A stretch of DNA of 64,000 nucleotides, from the NCBI GenBank assembly GCA_026260175.1, contig JAKCWW010000342.1:25334-89333 (forward strand). The letters run 5' to 3'. The notes beneath the pieces were generated by a model. The model saw only the letters and a list, made by a program, of their open reading frames with translations. It was not told the origin of the DNA and did no database searches. Numbering within the stretch: position 1 is the first letter of the stretch; every line of letters starts with the position of its first letter. This document shows, one piece after another, positions 1 through 11,564 of this stretch. The position numbers and the translations under genes are program-made. Source of the stretch: Reticulitermes lucifugus. Taxonomy: Eukaryota; Arthropoda; Insecta; Blattodea; Rhinotermitidae.

Positions 1-100
1 GGCTGAGTCGACCCCAGGGCCATAGTGCGACCGAAATGATTATGTCAATGAAAAATTCCAGTGCGCAGTGCCTCAACCAACTGCGCCACAGCGTGCTCCC
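1..100 (-). mobile_element. SINE family A, cut by the window edge
   Basis: Reads on the minus strand as a tRNA-like head (GTGGCGCAGTTGGTTGAGGC type A box, mutated) and matches the copy at 20873-21133 nearly base for base. The rest lies outside the window. Confidence 0.75.
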
Positions 101-520
101 GATAATGTACTGTAGTATTACGTATTCTACTACAAGTCTGGCCAAAGAGAGGCAATACTTATGCAGTGGTGTAATACAGTTTGCGTTCGGTACCCAAATC
201 AGAAGGGAGAGGACGGTTATTTCGTTAATCAGCAATCTTAATATCCTCCAAGTGTACAGCTACATGTTCACAATATTTGGGTTGGCGAATAAGAAGATTT
301 TGTAATCGCAGAGGTTTTCATGGTCCCCACATTATAATCTTCACATACAAAACATATTAAAGACTCAACTTGTAGGCATGTTTATGGTATATCTACCTAC
401 CAAACTGCCACATGCCTAGTTACAATGACTAATGAATTACCGCCATCAAAGCAAGATCTAAAGGAAATTTTTTCACAGCCGGTATTTTGTCATTTTACAT
501 TGTACAAAAATATTATCGTG

Positions 521-785
521 AGCTGGGATAGCGTAGTCGGTATAGCGACTCGTTACGGGCTAGACGGTGGTGACGAGATTTTCCGCACTATTCCAGACCG
601 GCCGTCGAACCCACCCAGCCTCCTGTACCATGGGTACCGGGCCTGTTTCCCCGGGGGTAATGCGGCCAGGGCGTGGCGTTAGCCACCCATCCCTATCTAA
701 ATCCGAGGTTAAAGAAAGAGAAGAGATATACCTCTACTCCGCCTGCCGTCTTTCATGGCCTGTTGTAGGGTGAAATTTACCTTTT
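521..785 (+). mobile_element. SINE family B
   Basis: tRNA-like head GGGATAGCGTAGTCGGTATA then GCGACTCGTTACGGGC, with the B box region diverged. The body is shared with the copies at 11.2 and 26.1 kb (CCAGCCTCCTGTA, GGTACCGGGCCTG, AAGAAAGAG, CTCTACTC). Ends in a T-rich tail. Confidence 0.8.
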
Positions 786-1773
786 TTTTCCTTTATGAAA
801 ATATTACCTCAGCAAACTTTGCTTATTTTTTCACGAACTAGTACCACATACCATTTCAGGACCCTAAGGGAGGTGTCGCGCTTAACATTTCGAGTTTATG
901 TATGAGTGCATGAAGTTAAAGAGTTCGGCGTTGATGTGGCATCCAAAGTCTTAACTCTCATACCACGTTTTGTGAAAATCTGTCAACTTATTGATATGAC
1001 GGTGGAGAGGATGTAGCATGGAAAAATAAAACAAGGAATACGTACAGAATCCTGTGTGCAAAGCGTTGTGTGGGAATAATATGTTTTTGGGAAGTATGGG
1101 ATATTTCCAAAAAGCATCCGGACGCCATTTATATATAGGCTTACATGAAAAGCCTCAGGGTAGAGTCTAGTCTGGATTGTGTTCCAGGACTAATACGAAA
1201 TGAGTTCAGATAAATTGATTTTTCTTACATGGAGTACAGAGGTATGGAAACAATATAAAGACCGATTTTCTCTTACTGATTAGGAGACGCTCATGAATCC
1301 ACTATAACCCATGTCCTATAGTCGATTGCATTTTCGTGATTAAATAGAAAGAGGGTACACTGACATTCCAGTGTTGTCGATAACTTAAAAGCTTTCCTAT
1401 TTCACGTGGATTTCTAATTTCTCTGTCTCTTTGTGATGTGCGCTGCTGCGGGGTAACTTTACCGCTAAGCATGAGAGAAACATTCTCCACCACTTTGTGT
1501 TTCCTCTCCCTTCTGCATGAATAGACCGAGAGCTTTTGTTTCCCTCTGAAGCGGACTTTATGTAAAAGTCATACGACAAATAAGCTACGAAGGAGATGCA
1601 GGCCCATCTCTTGAAATTATTTATTGGCCATTATGATGCAGGTTGGTTGTGTTTGGTAGTTGATATCGGCGAATGAAACATGTCCCTTTGGCTGTGAGAA
1701 GTCAGAGTAACTCTTTGTTGAATTTCAGTGGTAGAAATTGTAGACCAACTTTCATTAACATATATTAAAGCAA
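786..1773. other. No gene or repeat recognised
   Basis: AT-rich sequence between SINE B and SINE D. Short frames on both strands have no protein-like features. Confidence 0.6.
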
Positions 1774-2024
1774 GGGCCGATCCCAGTGGCCGTGCGGTCT
1801 AAAGCGTGGGTCTGCTGACCCTCGCTTGCTGGGATTGCGGATTCGAATCCCGCCGGGGGCATGGATGTCTGTCTCTTGTAAGTGTTGTGTGTTGTCAGGT
1901 GGAGGTCTCTGCTTCGGGCTGATCATTCGTCCAGTGGAGTCCTACCGAGTGTGGAGTGTCTGAGTGTGCTTGTGAAGCCTCGAAAATAAGAAGGTCCTGG
2001 CCCATTAGGGGCTGTCGCGCCATG

Positions 2025-2026
<2 letters not shown>
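1774..2026 (+). mobile_element. SINE family D
   Basis: tRNA-like head AGTGGCCGTGCGGTCTAAAG with perfect B box GGATTCGAATCCC, then GGGGGCATGGATGTCTGTCT. The 3' body is shared with 42725-42848 (TCCTACCGAGTGTGGAGTGT, GTGAAGCCTCGAAAATAAG, GGGGCTGTCGCGCCAT). It runs straight into an AT microsatellite. Confidence 0.8.

Positions 2027-2062
<36 letters not shown>
2027..2062. repeat. (AT)n microsatellite
   Basis: Eighteen AT units directly following the 3' end of the SINE D copy. Confidence 0.95.
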
Positions 2063-2064
<2 letters not shown>

Positions 2065-2490
2065 CAACAAGGTATTAGCATGGCCGTGATGAAAAGCGTA
2101 GCCGTTGGATTGGTACCTTTTAGAATTTCGGGTATTGAAGTTACTTTATAATCAATAATTAACATCGGTCCTTTAAAACAAATTTATGGATTGATTGGGT
2201 GATCTAGGTCTATTATTTCGAATGGAATAATTGTTGTCCGTGATAAATTAGAAAGGACATTGAAGGAAACGACAATCTCCTGTTTTATTGTACTATCGCA
2301 GTGTTTGACTCTAGGGACTCGCGAACAAAATGGAAACTTCATGACAATAGTTTTCCAGGGGACGATTCAAAATCCGGGACTTTTCACTAATGAAGCAGGA
2401 GTGTCAAGCACTAACCATAATATTCGACCTGTAGGTACTGCCGGGAGAAGTGTTTATCTGTGTATAAATTTCATTCAAGTTTTTTTATTG

Positions 2491-2740
2491 AAGGGCCCCG
2501 CAGCAGATGCTACGTACACACCGCAGTCTTGAAGTCGTATTGTGCAAGCCTGTGATGAAGATGATGAGGTTTTTTCTGCTTTTCCATTTTAATGGAGCAC
2601 CGGTGGAATGAAATTGACAGGGGAAAACCTGTCCCAGTGCCACTTTGTCTACCACAAATCCAACATAGACCGACCCGGGGTCGAACCCGTGCCTCCGCGG
2701 TGAGAGGCCGGCGACTAACCGCCTGAGCCATGGCACGGCC
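2491..2740 (-). mobile_element. SINE family C
   Basis: The minus strand starts GGCCGTGCCATGGCTCAGGC with B box GGGTTCGACCCCGGGTC, a strong tRNA-derived head. The body is CAAAGTGGCACTGGGACAGG and it ends GGGGCCCTT. The same unit occurs at 24.4, 39.7 and (decayed) 5.3 kb. Confidence 0.85.
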
Positions 2741-3177
2741 ATTCGTCAAGTTACAACGATTCATCAGTTAAGGTTCTAGGAAATAAAAAATAAGCTTTCT
2801 GGGGATCACGCAGTTATTTTCAGTTTTCCTAATATACGGGGCGATTATAAATAATCTTTAGACCCTGAAGAATCTCTTATAACAAAAGTAAGCTTTGTAC
2901 GTTATTGAAATTTGTAGACCACACACAAGAACTGTCAGAGTTTTGGTTTTCTCTTATAGAATTATAGTGTGAGCCCCCATTGGTAATTCTCCCCAAAAAA
3001 AACAGTAAATAGTTGTGTCCAGAAACACAGGACAACATATGGTTATTAGCTCATTCATAAGAATCTAGAATGAAAAATCTGTCATGGAAATTTTGAGACT
3101 TTGGGGGTGTAGGAAGTCTCTTCATCCTGTACCCCCTTTCCCATAATCTAAGGCAGTCACGTCCAGGTAGCTAGAAG

Positions 3178-3550
3178 GCTACTCTTTTGGGCCAATCCAT
3201 GTTCCTGAAAAGCCGTTGTTGAGAAATTCCCACACATTTAATTGAAAATGGGGACTTTGCACTGTTTTATTGGAAGAGGTGTTACCGTGGCCTTTTTCAA
3301 GCTGTGCGATGAAATGTAGTTCCATCATATCAAGGTACGCATTCCTGTAATGGTCTGTTCGGCGAAAGAGTATGCCCTCTGTAACTTGTTTTCGCACAAG
3401 ACAGGGAACACATTCACTGCTGGACTATCCGTGGCGTGATCTACATTTTCTTGAGGGGTTTTTGGGTGCCATATTCGTACACTTTGATGATCGAGAGTTC
3501 CTGACGAAATAAAAGTGACTTCGTTCCTCAAGACGGAATCACTGCCCTCA
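3178..3550 (-). pseudogene. Second mariner-type transposase fragment
   Basis: Minus-strand frames SGTLDHQSVRIWHPKTPQEN and FPVLCENKLQRAYSFAEQTI are followed, after a frameshift, by LDMMELHFIAQLEKGHGN and FQLNVWEFLNNGFSGTWIGP. This matches the central and C-terminal DDE region of the same transposase type as the 40.8-kb copy (HNVRIWG..., FAEPTVTG..., LDMLQ..., WIGR). N-terminal part and ends missing. Confidence 0.7.
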
Positions 3551-5325
3551 ACATGACGGCAAGCTTTGAATTGGCCACTGCATCACTGTTATGTGTGACT
3601 TGACAGCTGAATGACGAATTTTCGTCCTTGATGTAGAAATTAAAGAATAGGGAATATGGTCTCGAAATGCCAAGTTCATGTTCTCGTGTTTACTGGAAGT
3701 ATTCATAAAATATTGGACAAAAGCCAATGATATTGCCCAAAATAACGATCCTTGTAAAAGGAGACTCCAAACAAATAAAGAATATTTACATTAAAAATGT
3801 AATATAGAAGGGCACCACGTTTCATGAGGCTTTTGGTATTGTGCGTTACACCTAAGGTCCTTACTACCAGCACGGAAAATTATAGCTTTAAAAAAATATG
3901 AGCATTTGTCAGGCGAATTTTATGTAATTCAGAAAAAATTGCAACCGCGCGAAATCTATGCCTAGTTTATTTTTGGTGGCCATAACTATTGGATACTTTG
4001 AGCCAGATGAATTGGATTTTAGACGGAGACAGAATAGATGTAACTAGAAGTTGTATAAGATATCTTTTGTAGGTTAAGGATTAAAAACACGATGGTCGTG
4101 CGAAGCATTCAGGTTTCCTGTATCTGACAAGCGTAGTCATGAGTCTAAGTAGTGGTAATTATGCACAGAAAGACATCACGGAATTATATTATTACATATT
4201 GATAACTGCTGCCATACTCGTCATAATCCAATGAAGTGTTTGAACATAAGTTGGTGTCGAAATTCCTCCGAACTTCATATTTAAAAAAAAATCCGACCAA
4301 TTTTACCTGTAGAAGTATTTAAAACTCCAGCTTGTAGCCGAGTGTTGCTTTGCTTCTTTTTATCCTTCTTTGGGTTCCAAGTGATTTTCAAGTTACGGTA
4401 TGGTACAGCGCGTTTACATTCGATACGCTTGGGGAAACCCATGTTTCTAAGTTTCTGTCGTATTTTGTGGCTGCTTTCCTTTATAATCCTAGTGTTTCTC
4501 TTCCACAACCAGAGTATTAGAGGACTTAACCTGTAGCTTGCAATTTACCGGAGAGTATGTTTTGTAAAAGGCGAAAACATTTACACCTACAGGAGATATA
4601 TTAATTTAAATTATTTGCGGCATCTCTTCTCTGGGCCTGGAGCGGATGATACTAATCAGTCAAGAAAGTTACTGCTTTTTGGACTAAAATTGTGCATGAA
4701 ATTCTTTTTCTTCCCTGCGTGCTACATGTGTGCACCATCACATAATCCCTGAATTAATGACTTTATTAGTGTTAAGTAAACATTGAAAATTACAAAAATT
4801 AAATTGTGGACATTACACCAATTTTTGCCATATTATTTCTTACTCTCACATCTCGCGGCTATAATATGAAAAATCCTCTTGCCTTTTTATGGCAGAAGCC
4901 TTATGATGTGATGATGTACTATATAAGAATTTGCACTAAATGTTTAAGAAGTGCATTATCTCATGATTGATCCATGTCAAAGGTCATTATCCGTATAAGA
5001 AGAGGTGCCAAAGCAAAGACCGTAATTTGTACCCTGAGGAAGGGGAAGCGTCGCTTGTAACGTCATTCTTAATATTAGCGCAGAGCAAACTGTTTCTAAC
5101 ATCAAATCCTAGATTCGGCGACATAATCCTCTATTTGTTGTGAAACAAATGCAAATTATCGACTAGCGGTGGTGTAATTATTTTATTTTGTGTGTTGTCA
5201 GTCGAAAACTACCAAAATGCTCTTTGTTTATTTTGTTATTTTAACTTCCACTAGCCGTCACTGTCTAGACCTGTTTAGCTGCGTTTTAAACATGTTATAG
5301 CATAATGAGCTTAATAACCTGTTTC
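3551..5325. other. No gene recognised
   Basis: AT-rich. A Lys-rich minus-strand frame at 4281-4508 (RIIKESSHKIRQKLRNMGFP) was considered as a possible downstream exon but lacks convincing splice sites. Confidence 0.5.
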
Positions 5326-5500
5326 CGGCTGTGCCATGCTCATGCTACTGTCGCCAGTCTCCCACCTCGGACGTCTGGGTTCAAAAACAGCCCAGTCCAT
5401 GTAGGATTTGTGGTAAACAAAGTGACACAGTGACAAGTTTCTCTGCGAGTCCTTTGGCTTTCCCCTGTGCACATAATTCTACCCGTGCTTGTTACTCATT
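5326..5500 (+). mobile_element. Decayed SINE family C
   Basis: GGCTGTGCCATGCTCATGCT, CTGGGTTCAAAAACAGCC and GTAGGATTTGTGGTAAACAA follow the family C order on the plus strand with many substitutions. Confidence 0.65.
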
Positions 5501-5629
5501 ATTTCGTCTACCACCGACGCTTATGTTCTTAGCAATTGACAGCGTCATTAAATAACGCATTTGAAAAGGACACCAGTTTCACTCATATTAATTCAAGCAA
5601 CCTTCTCACCTACTAATTCTCTCTCTGTT

Positions 5630-5708
5630 ACACACACAAACACACGCACGCACACACTCACACACTCACTCACCCACCCACTCACTCACTCACTCACACA
5701 CTCACTCA
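5630..5708. repeat. CA / CTCA compound microsatellite
   Basis: CACACA units grade into CACTCACT and CTCACTCA units. The plus-strand frame reading THTLTHSLTH across it is an artefact. Confidence 0.9.
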
Positions 5709-7043
5709 ATATTTTAACAGAATCCGTGGCGTCAGTAGCTACGCAAAACACTAGCGCTGACCTCTGGGCCCGACTAAGTGTCCGGTAATGCCAATTGACA
5801 TTGACATGAGTTACGTCTTGAAGTACGTTTTATTACCTTATAATTTTACTTAGGTTTTAACAAAATATTCTGGCACATCACAAGCCTTTTTTTCTTGCTC
5901 TGCATTAGAGCTGCATTTCCAGACCATCTCAGTTTCCTGGATGTTATTACCCTGAGAGGACTATGGAAAATGCGAGTTACCAGTTTCCTTATCATACAGT
6001 TTTCTCTGTTGTCCGCTGTGCTACTCTTAAATACAAATATTCACCTGCTAATTTGTTCTCAAATACTCTTTTATGCTGTTCACTTAATATGAGAGTTAAT
6101 GCTTTGGAATAATACGAACTAACGATTAAAATTTCTGTGTATAGTAGAATAAGCTGTTAGGCGTGTTGCGGAACAAATTGTGAATAGTTCACAGGAACCA
6201 GTTCTGTCTGTACATCTTATGGTGCTTAACAGTGGACTTGAAGTATATCATAACGCTCTGTTTTTCATAGCAATGATGATAATCTCTAATGGCACAGCCA
6301 ACATAATCTAAAAGCACCGACATTGTGGCATTTGCAGTCCTGCTATTTTAATTTACGAATTATGTTTCAGATGAGTGATTGAATGTATATATGTTACTAC
6401 ATCCTTCATGTTCATGTATGGACATAATACGTTATATGTTGTTTACTGCAGTGTTTGTTACGATAGTTGCTTTGATTGGGAACTATATTTGCACGTTCCG
6501 TAGTAATACACACATTGAAATTGGCCGATACTGGAGAAGACGAGACCAATTACACAGCAAACAGACTGTCTCTTTCGTATGAAGGAAATATGACAGTATT
6601 ACCATTCCTAGTTTCTCAGGATTCTGCAACGTAGAAAGTAGGACTTTTATCCTAGATGTGTAGATTAATATCAGGTTTAAGGGTGTATATATTATCAAAA
6701 ATTTTCCCATGTGATTGTACATTTTGAAACAGCATCACAAGTGACTGCGCGGGTTACAAAAGCAAAGCAGGAAAAGTAAAGGGGGTGCGGGTGGGAGGGG
6801 TTAGAAACGAAATATCGCTCTTGAAATTAACAGCCTTTGATAGGAACTGTAAGACACAAACGTGCAGAAATATTCGTGTATACTGTGACGGTCCAAGGGT
6901 CACCGATTCATGTGTCTTAGACGGTTAGTACAAGATGTGTGACAAGAGGCAGTTATCCGCCATAGCATCATGTTAGACTTTGCTCGACATGCAACAGTGC
7001 TGCTTGAACAGACAGGATACACATATTTCTGAAGACTGAATAC
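5709..7043. other. Downstream side of the large exon; no further exon seen
   Basis: Intron or 3' flank of the host gene. I saw no phase-0 exon or AATAAA signal on the minus strand that I could support. Confidence 0.5.
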
Positions 7044-8995
7044 CTGAATCTTATCGAGGTGCCTGGCGTGGCTCCAAGGTATGGCGGAGCGTTGCTGCTG
7101 CCCAGCCACTGCCATGTCTACCAATTGTTCTTCTAGTAAATCCTCGCCGCCTGGAAATTTCTGTTTCTCGGATCGCATCGCCAACAGCTGGTCCATCTTG
7201 TCGGGGAGGGGTGTTGCAGGAGCTTTGGTTGGAGGCTCATTAACCTTGTTCCATGCCTTTTCTGGGGTCTGCAGTAGCGAGCCGTTGGTTTTGTTCTGAG
7301 TTTTGTTGAGACCCTTGCTCTTCCCTGGTGGCGCTATCACAGACACGGCAATGTACGCGTTTCTGTGGCGCGCTCGCTGCTGGGCTTCCTTTTGCTGCTG
7401 CGCAAGAATCTGTGGGCTGGAGGTCACTCTGTGGTATGCAAAGTGTGGCCACTGTTTGTTGCTAGACGCCTCTTTTGTGTGATGTGCTAAAGTTGTGTCT
7501 ATAGGTGATACGGGCTTCTGGTGAGGATGCTTAATATGTGACCAAGTATTCGTGTTCACCTCTGTTTGCTTGGGCACTGACGGATCTAACGATGGCTTTG
7601 ACCAAGCGCTAATCTTATCATTTGTTATGCTGTTCTGACTTGTGCTGTCATCAGAGTATTTAGGCCAATTGTATGCATAGGGATTCTGCATGGAGATATG
7701 TGTGCCAAGAGGGAAGTTTGGCCAGTTGTCTGATGTTTCGTCAATACTGTAACCTTCTCTATTTGAATCCATACTTTGGTCTATCGGCAGGTCGGGCCAC
7801 GTTTTGACGTTCCCAGCGAGGTTACCATGTTTAAGAGATTCTACCGAAAATCTGGGCCAGCCTCTATTGGGACTGTTGTACACTGGATCACCGCCATAAT
7901 ATCTCCTTTCCTCCTTCGGATTCATACCAGTCCACCTATTATTAATTCCAGTCTTCAGTTCCTTCCAGCTATGTACCTTATTCTCAGGTATATCCTTATC
8001 GAGAGAATTTCCGAAAGCAGGTCTTCTACTCTCAGATACGTCCTTATCTAAAGAACCTCTGAAGTAGGGCATTCTGTTTTTAGGTGTACTCTTGCCAAGG
8101 GGTCCGCTGAAACTAGGTATGCCAACGAGGTTCTTGCTGTCTGTCTCTCCGTACATATTTTCTAAACGTGACGGAGTTTTTATCCAGTCTGCTGATTTTA
8201 TACGGGAATTGACGAACTTCTGATCTGACTTTGAGTTGCTGAACGAGCCGTACAATTTATTACTGTCATGACGCCAGTCTGCTGAAGGGTTTGACCAAGT
8301 GTATGTGCGGTTCATATCTGTGGCAATATCTTTTAGAGTTTCTGACCAGTTGTATTTCTCACGAACGTCACTCGGTTTTGTGGGAATAGGCATTTCTTTA
8401 TTATTTAGATGGGTAAGAGGCTCTTCAGGCTCCGATAAATAAGCGATTGCTGAATCGATACTTGACACATGATGATTATTTGCCTTCTGAGCCTGCATAA
8501 TTGACCATTCTTTACCTCTTTCTTTTGTTTCCTTGTCAAAATTCATTACATTGTTCTTGTTTCTGTCTCGAATATTTGCAGAATTCAAAGACGGCAATGA
8601 ATTGTCCTTTATTTTTGAGTTAGATATTTCTTTAGAAACCTTTGACATTTTCCCTTTGTCATTGTCCTTGAACATTGCATTGGCAGGTGGGAGAACACCC
8701 GCCTTCTCTAATTCTTCTCTCCTAATTTCCTCTTTATTCTTTACTTTCAACGTAGTGGCCTCCTTTTCTTCTGTTGCTTTGAGCTTTTCTTTCTGCTTTT
8801 GTTTCTTTTTTTTCTTCTTCTTTTCCGCCTGCTGGTACTTCCGCTGCCGCATCTTTTCCTTGTTCTTATTACTGAACACATGAACAGCGTCCCCCTCGTC
8901 TGCAGTTTTTTTCACTTCTCTACTCTTTGACTTTCCTACGGACTTGGCTTCCAGTAACGACTTTCTTGATGTGACTAGATCATCATCCAATCGCT
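7044..8995 (-). CDS. Large exon of the same gene: Lys-rich start, tandem repeats, Trp-Pro repeats
   Basis: Frame of 650 codons on the minus strand. The acceptor is TTATTTTCAG|AGCG after a pyrimidine-rich tract, and the likely donor is ATTCAG|GTATTC at 7044/7043. It starts RLDDDLVTSRKSLLEAKSVG, followed by a Lys/Glu-rich coiled-coil-like stretch with a nine-Lys run. Then come three tandem 16-residue repeats (8117-7974) and a region where Trp recurs every 19-31 residues, often as W-P (GWPRFS, TWPDLP, NWPNFP, NWPKYS, QWPHFA). The last part is Gln-rich (AQQQKEAQQRARHRNAY) and ends LLEEQLVDMAVAGQQQRSA then ARHLDKIQ. If the modest donor is not used, the frame runs 47 more codons to a stop at 6900 and adds a Cys-containing tail. 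No polyadenylation signal was seen just below. No enzyme motif or membrane span. Composition suggests a disordered scaffold or secreted protein; function unknown. Confidence 0.8.
7974..8117 (-). repeat. Three tandem 48-nt coding repeats (16 residues each)
   Basis: Within the large exon, three adjacent units read PSFSGPLGKSTPKNRM, PYFRGSLDKDVSESRR and PAFGNSLDKDIPENKV. Shared positions are P1, F3, L7, K9 and polar ends. Units two and three also match well at DNA level, indicating local duplication inside the coding sequence. Confidence 0.8.
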
Positions 8996-9369
8996 CTGAA
9001 AATAACAATAGAAAGGAAATATCGTTATATTAAAACTGATAAATTTAAGGTGCGGTAAACTAACAATGATTTTATAAAACGTTTATACTATAATCATACT
9101 CAGAAAACAGAATGAAGTGCGTCATAGGTGAAGTGTGAAATCCATTAATTATGTTTATAATGATCTGGAGGTCTTGTCCTTAGTTTTGAGGATGATATAG
9201 GCCTATTTATTTTGTGATTTTGAAATCCTCAGAAAGCAGAAATAAATTATATATGAGATTCCTATGCAGTAGAAGCTTGCATTGGACCATTACTGATCAA
9301 AATTGAATTTGTCGCACAGATTTTACTGTAGATTTTGTATAAAAAGTTTGGGAGCTCACTAACGAGGAT

Positions 9370-9565
9370 GAGATCCAAGGCGCTTATTGCACGCATGGGA
9401 GAGGTGGGAACTGTGCACAGAATGTTTAACAGGAAAGCCGGAAGAGATGAGCAGCTGGGAGCCTAGGCGGTTGTGGAAGTATAACATTAAAGCTGATCTT
9501 GAAATGGAGGGTGAAGATGTCTGGGCTGCCTTCAGATATTTTAGGATTTCGGTCAGCAGCGAGCT
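9370..9565 (+). pseudogene. C-terminal tail fragment of a non-LTR element
   Basis: Frame reads LTGKPEEMSSWEPRRLWKYN then IKADLEMEGEDVWAAFRY. This resembles the GRPRRRW-(E)DNIK-DL tail found at the end of many arthropod RT polyproteins. Short, isolated and diverged. Confidence 0.4.
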
Positions 9566-10784
9566 CTTATGATAGCCTTCGGTCTGCATTACTTACTTTA
9601 GAAACTATTAGCTTTATAAGGCCAATCGGAATTGCTCATCGAAATCAACATTAAACATACAGACATGACCTTAAAAAGATATATTTATGTATATTTTGCA
9701 AAGAACTAACAAGAATTTGTACTTCTTAATAACAACAGAGTTTCGGATCAACCGAGTTAATCGCCGTGACAGAAAATGTTTTGCTTCCAAGTCAACTGTC
9801 AACTGTCAAATGTTCATTGTGTTGTGGACCACTGTCATTATGCCCGTAGACAAGTAGTACTCGCGTGTTCACGGCGTTCTCAGATAATCGCGCGTTACAC
9901 TACACAAGCGGGTCCCATTCTTCCTAAGTTCGAGTGTGCAGCTGCTGGGGTGGAGGAGTGCATTATGCTGCGTGATCATCACACGCCTTATTCTTGGAAG
10001 ATGAAGTTATTCGGGGCTATGACGCTGTGTCAAGTGGTATGTCCATAAGACATGAAGTTTTATCAACAACGCTGTGAGAACATCAAATCACGCACATTTT
10101 CTTTGATTGCATGGCTCTTCTTTCTTTTGTTCTCAGCAAACAGCTTGACGGTACTTTGAAATAAGAATACGATTTATGTAACCCTCCCGAGGCTTGATTC
10201 ACAGTAACTCTGACATTTCTGACTCAGCAGCACTAAACCTCAGCAGCTGTAGCTCGTGGAGCACAGTCCTTTTTGAGGAGCTGCAAGTGGTTCACATAGT
10301 CGAGATTGTCCTGATGTTCCTTAGAAGCTGAAGGCTTATTTTCGCATTCAAAACATTCCGTTACTTGACCGTGTCCTTAACCAGAAAATTCAGTCCACAT
10401 CCTCAAAACGTATTTAATTATGGCCCATTTTAACTTTTTCTTCTCATTTATTTCTTAATCTCTTTGGTTTCTGCTTCCTTCAGGCTATCGATTATATTTT
10501 GTATGCACTTCATATTTCTTAGTTGCTGCACCCATCCGTGATTTGATCAGATCAAAAAATATCTGATGAAGCTGCAGTTTATGAATCTCCTCGTTATGTA
10601 GTTTTCAATCTCATCAATGCGAAATTAACAAGCAGTAACTAATGAAGTGGACTTCTTTTATGAGCCAGTGAGCAACTAAACTTCAAATAAAAGGAGATAG
10701 CTAAGTATAATTTTATAAAGACGTCAGACAAAAATAAATTGTTACTGTGTCGAAGTTTTATTATCTGAAAGCTTGTGGGAGATG

Positions 10785-11010
10785 AAATGTCCATGCATTC
10801 TCATCCTCAGCACGAGACACGGTCAGCTTCACGCTACGGCAGTTTCATCTCAAATGAAATGTCCCCGGTGCCTATTAAGTTGGAGACAGATTTAATCCAT
10901 ACTTAATGTGGACATGGTGGTAAGGAGAAAAGTCCTTGTCTGGAATTAAACCCCGGTCATTATGTAGTTGATATTGCCGCCTCACGATGTGAAGATGTGT
11001 CTAGACGGCA
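10785..11010 (-). mobile_element. Old SINE relic
   Basis: B-box-like GACCGGGGTTTAATTCC on the minus strand and a body with ACGGTCAGCTTCACGCT on the plus strand, as in other reversed B-type copies. Confidence 0.4.
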
Positions 11011-11229
11011 CATTCTGTAGACCCAAGATCGAAACTGGAAATTGGTTGAAGTTAGAAACCGTGCGTTACAGTAGGCGGAGTTCGGATCCGTTTGAAATGT
11101 AACTTGCAATAGCGTGGTGAAATTTTATACTGTTTTTTTTGCTATGGAGTCATTTAGAAGAATATTAAAATATGCATAACGTCAACATACGAAACAGTAA
11201 TTAGAGAAATAGGCTGTCTGTCCCTGATA

Positions 11230-11547
11230 AAGGTAAAAGGTAAATTTCTCCCTAGAACGGACTATGAAAGCCCAGAGGGGGAGTAGAGGTATAGCTCTAC
11301 TCTTTCTTTAACCCTGGCACTAGATGNNNNNNNNNNNNNNNNNNNNNNNNNNNNNNNNNNNNNNNNNNNNNNNNNNGCCCCAGCCGCTTTACCCCCGGGA
11401 AAGAGACCCGGTACCCATTTTATAGGAGGCTGGGTGGGCTCCAAGACCGGTCTGTACGGGTGCGGAAAATCTCGCCCCCACCAGGATTCGATCCCCGGTC
11501 CGTCCAGCCCGTAGCGAGTCGCTATACAGACTGAGCTATACCGGCCC
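11230..11547 (-). mobile_element. SINE family B with internal assembly gap
   Basis: The minus strand starts GGGCCGGTATAGCTCAGTCT with B box GGGATCGAATCC, a clear tRNA-derived promoter. Flanked by ATAGGCTGTCCCTGATA at 11548-11564 and a version with a 4-bp internal duplication at 11209-11229, consistent with a target-site duplication. Ns occupy 11327-11376. Confidence 0.85.
11327..11376. other. Assembly gap, 50 N
   Basis: Run of N inside a SINE B copy; the translated X run crossing it is not meaningful. Confidence 0.99.
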
Positions 11548-11564
11548 ATAGGCTGTCCCTGATA

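Noticed and set aside
1790-1862. tRNA gene at the SINE D head, and similar heads elsewhere
   Set aside because: A and B boxes are good but acceptor and anticodon stems do not pair properly and the sequence continues into a shared SINE body.
5561-5788. Thr/His/Ser-rich frame over the CTCA repeat
   Set aside because: Translation of a microsatellite.
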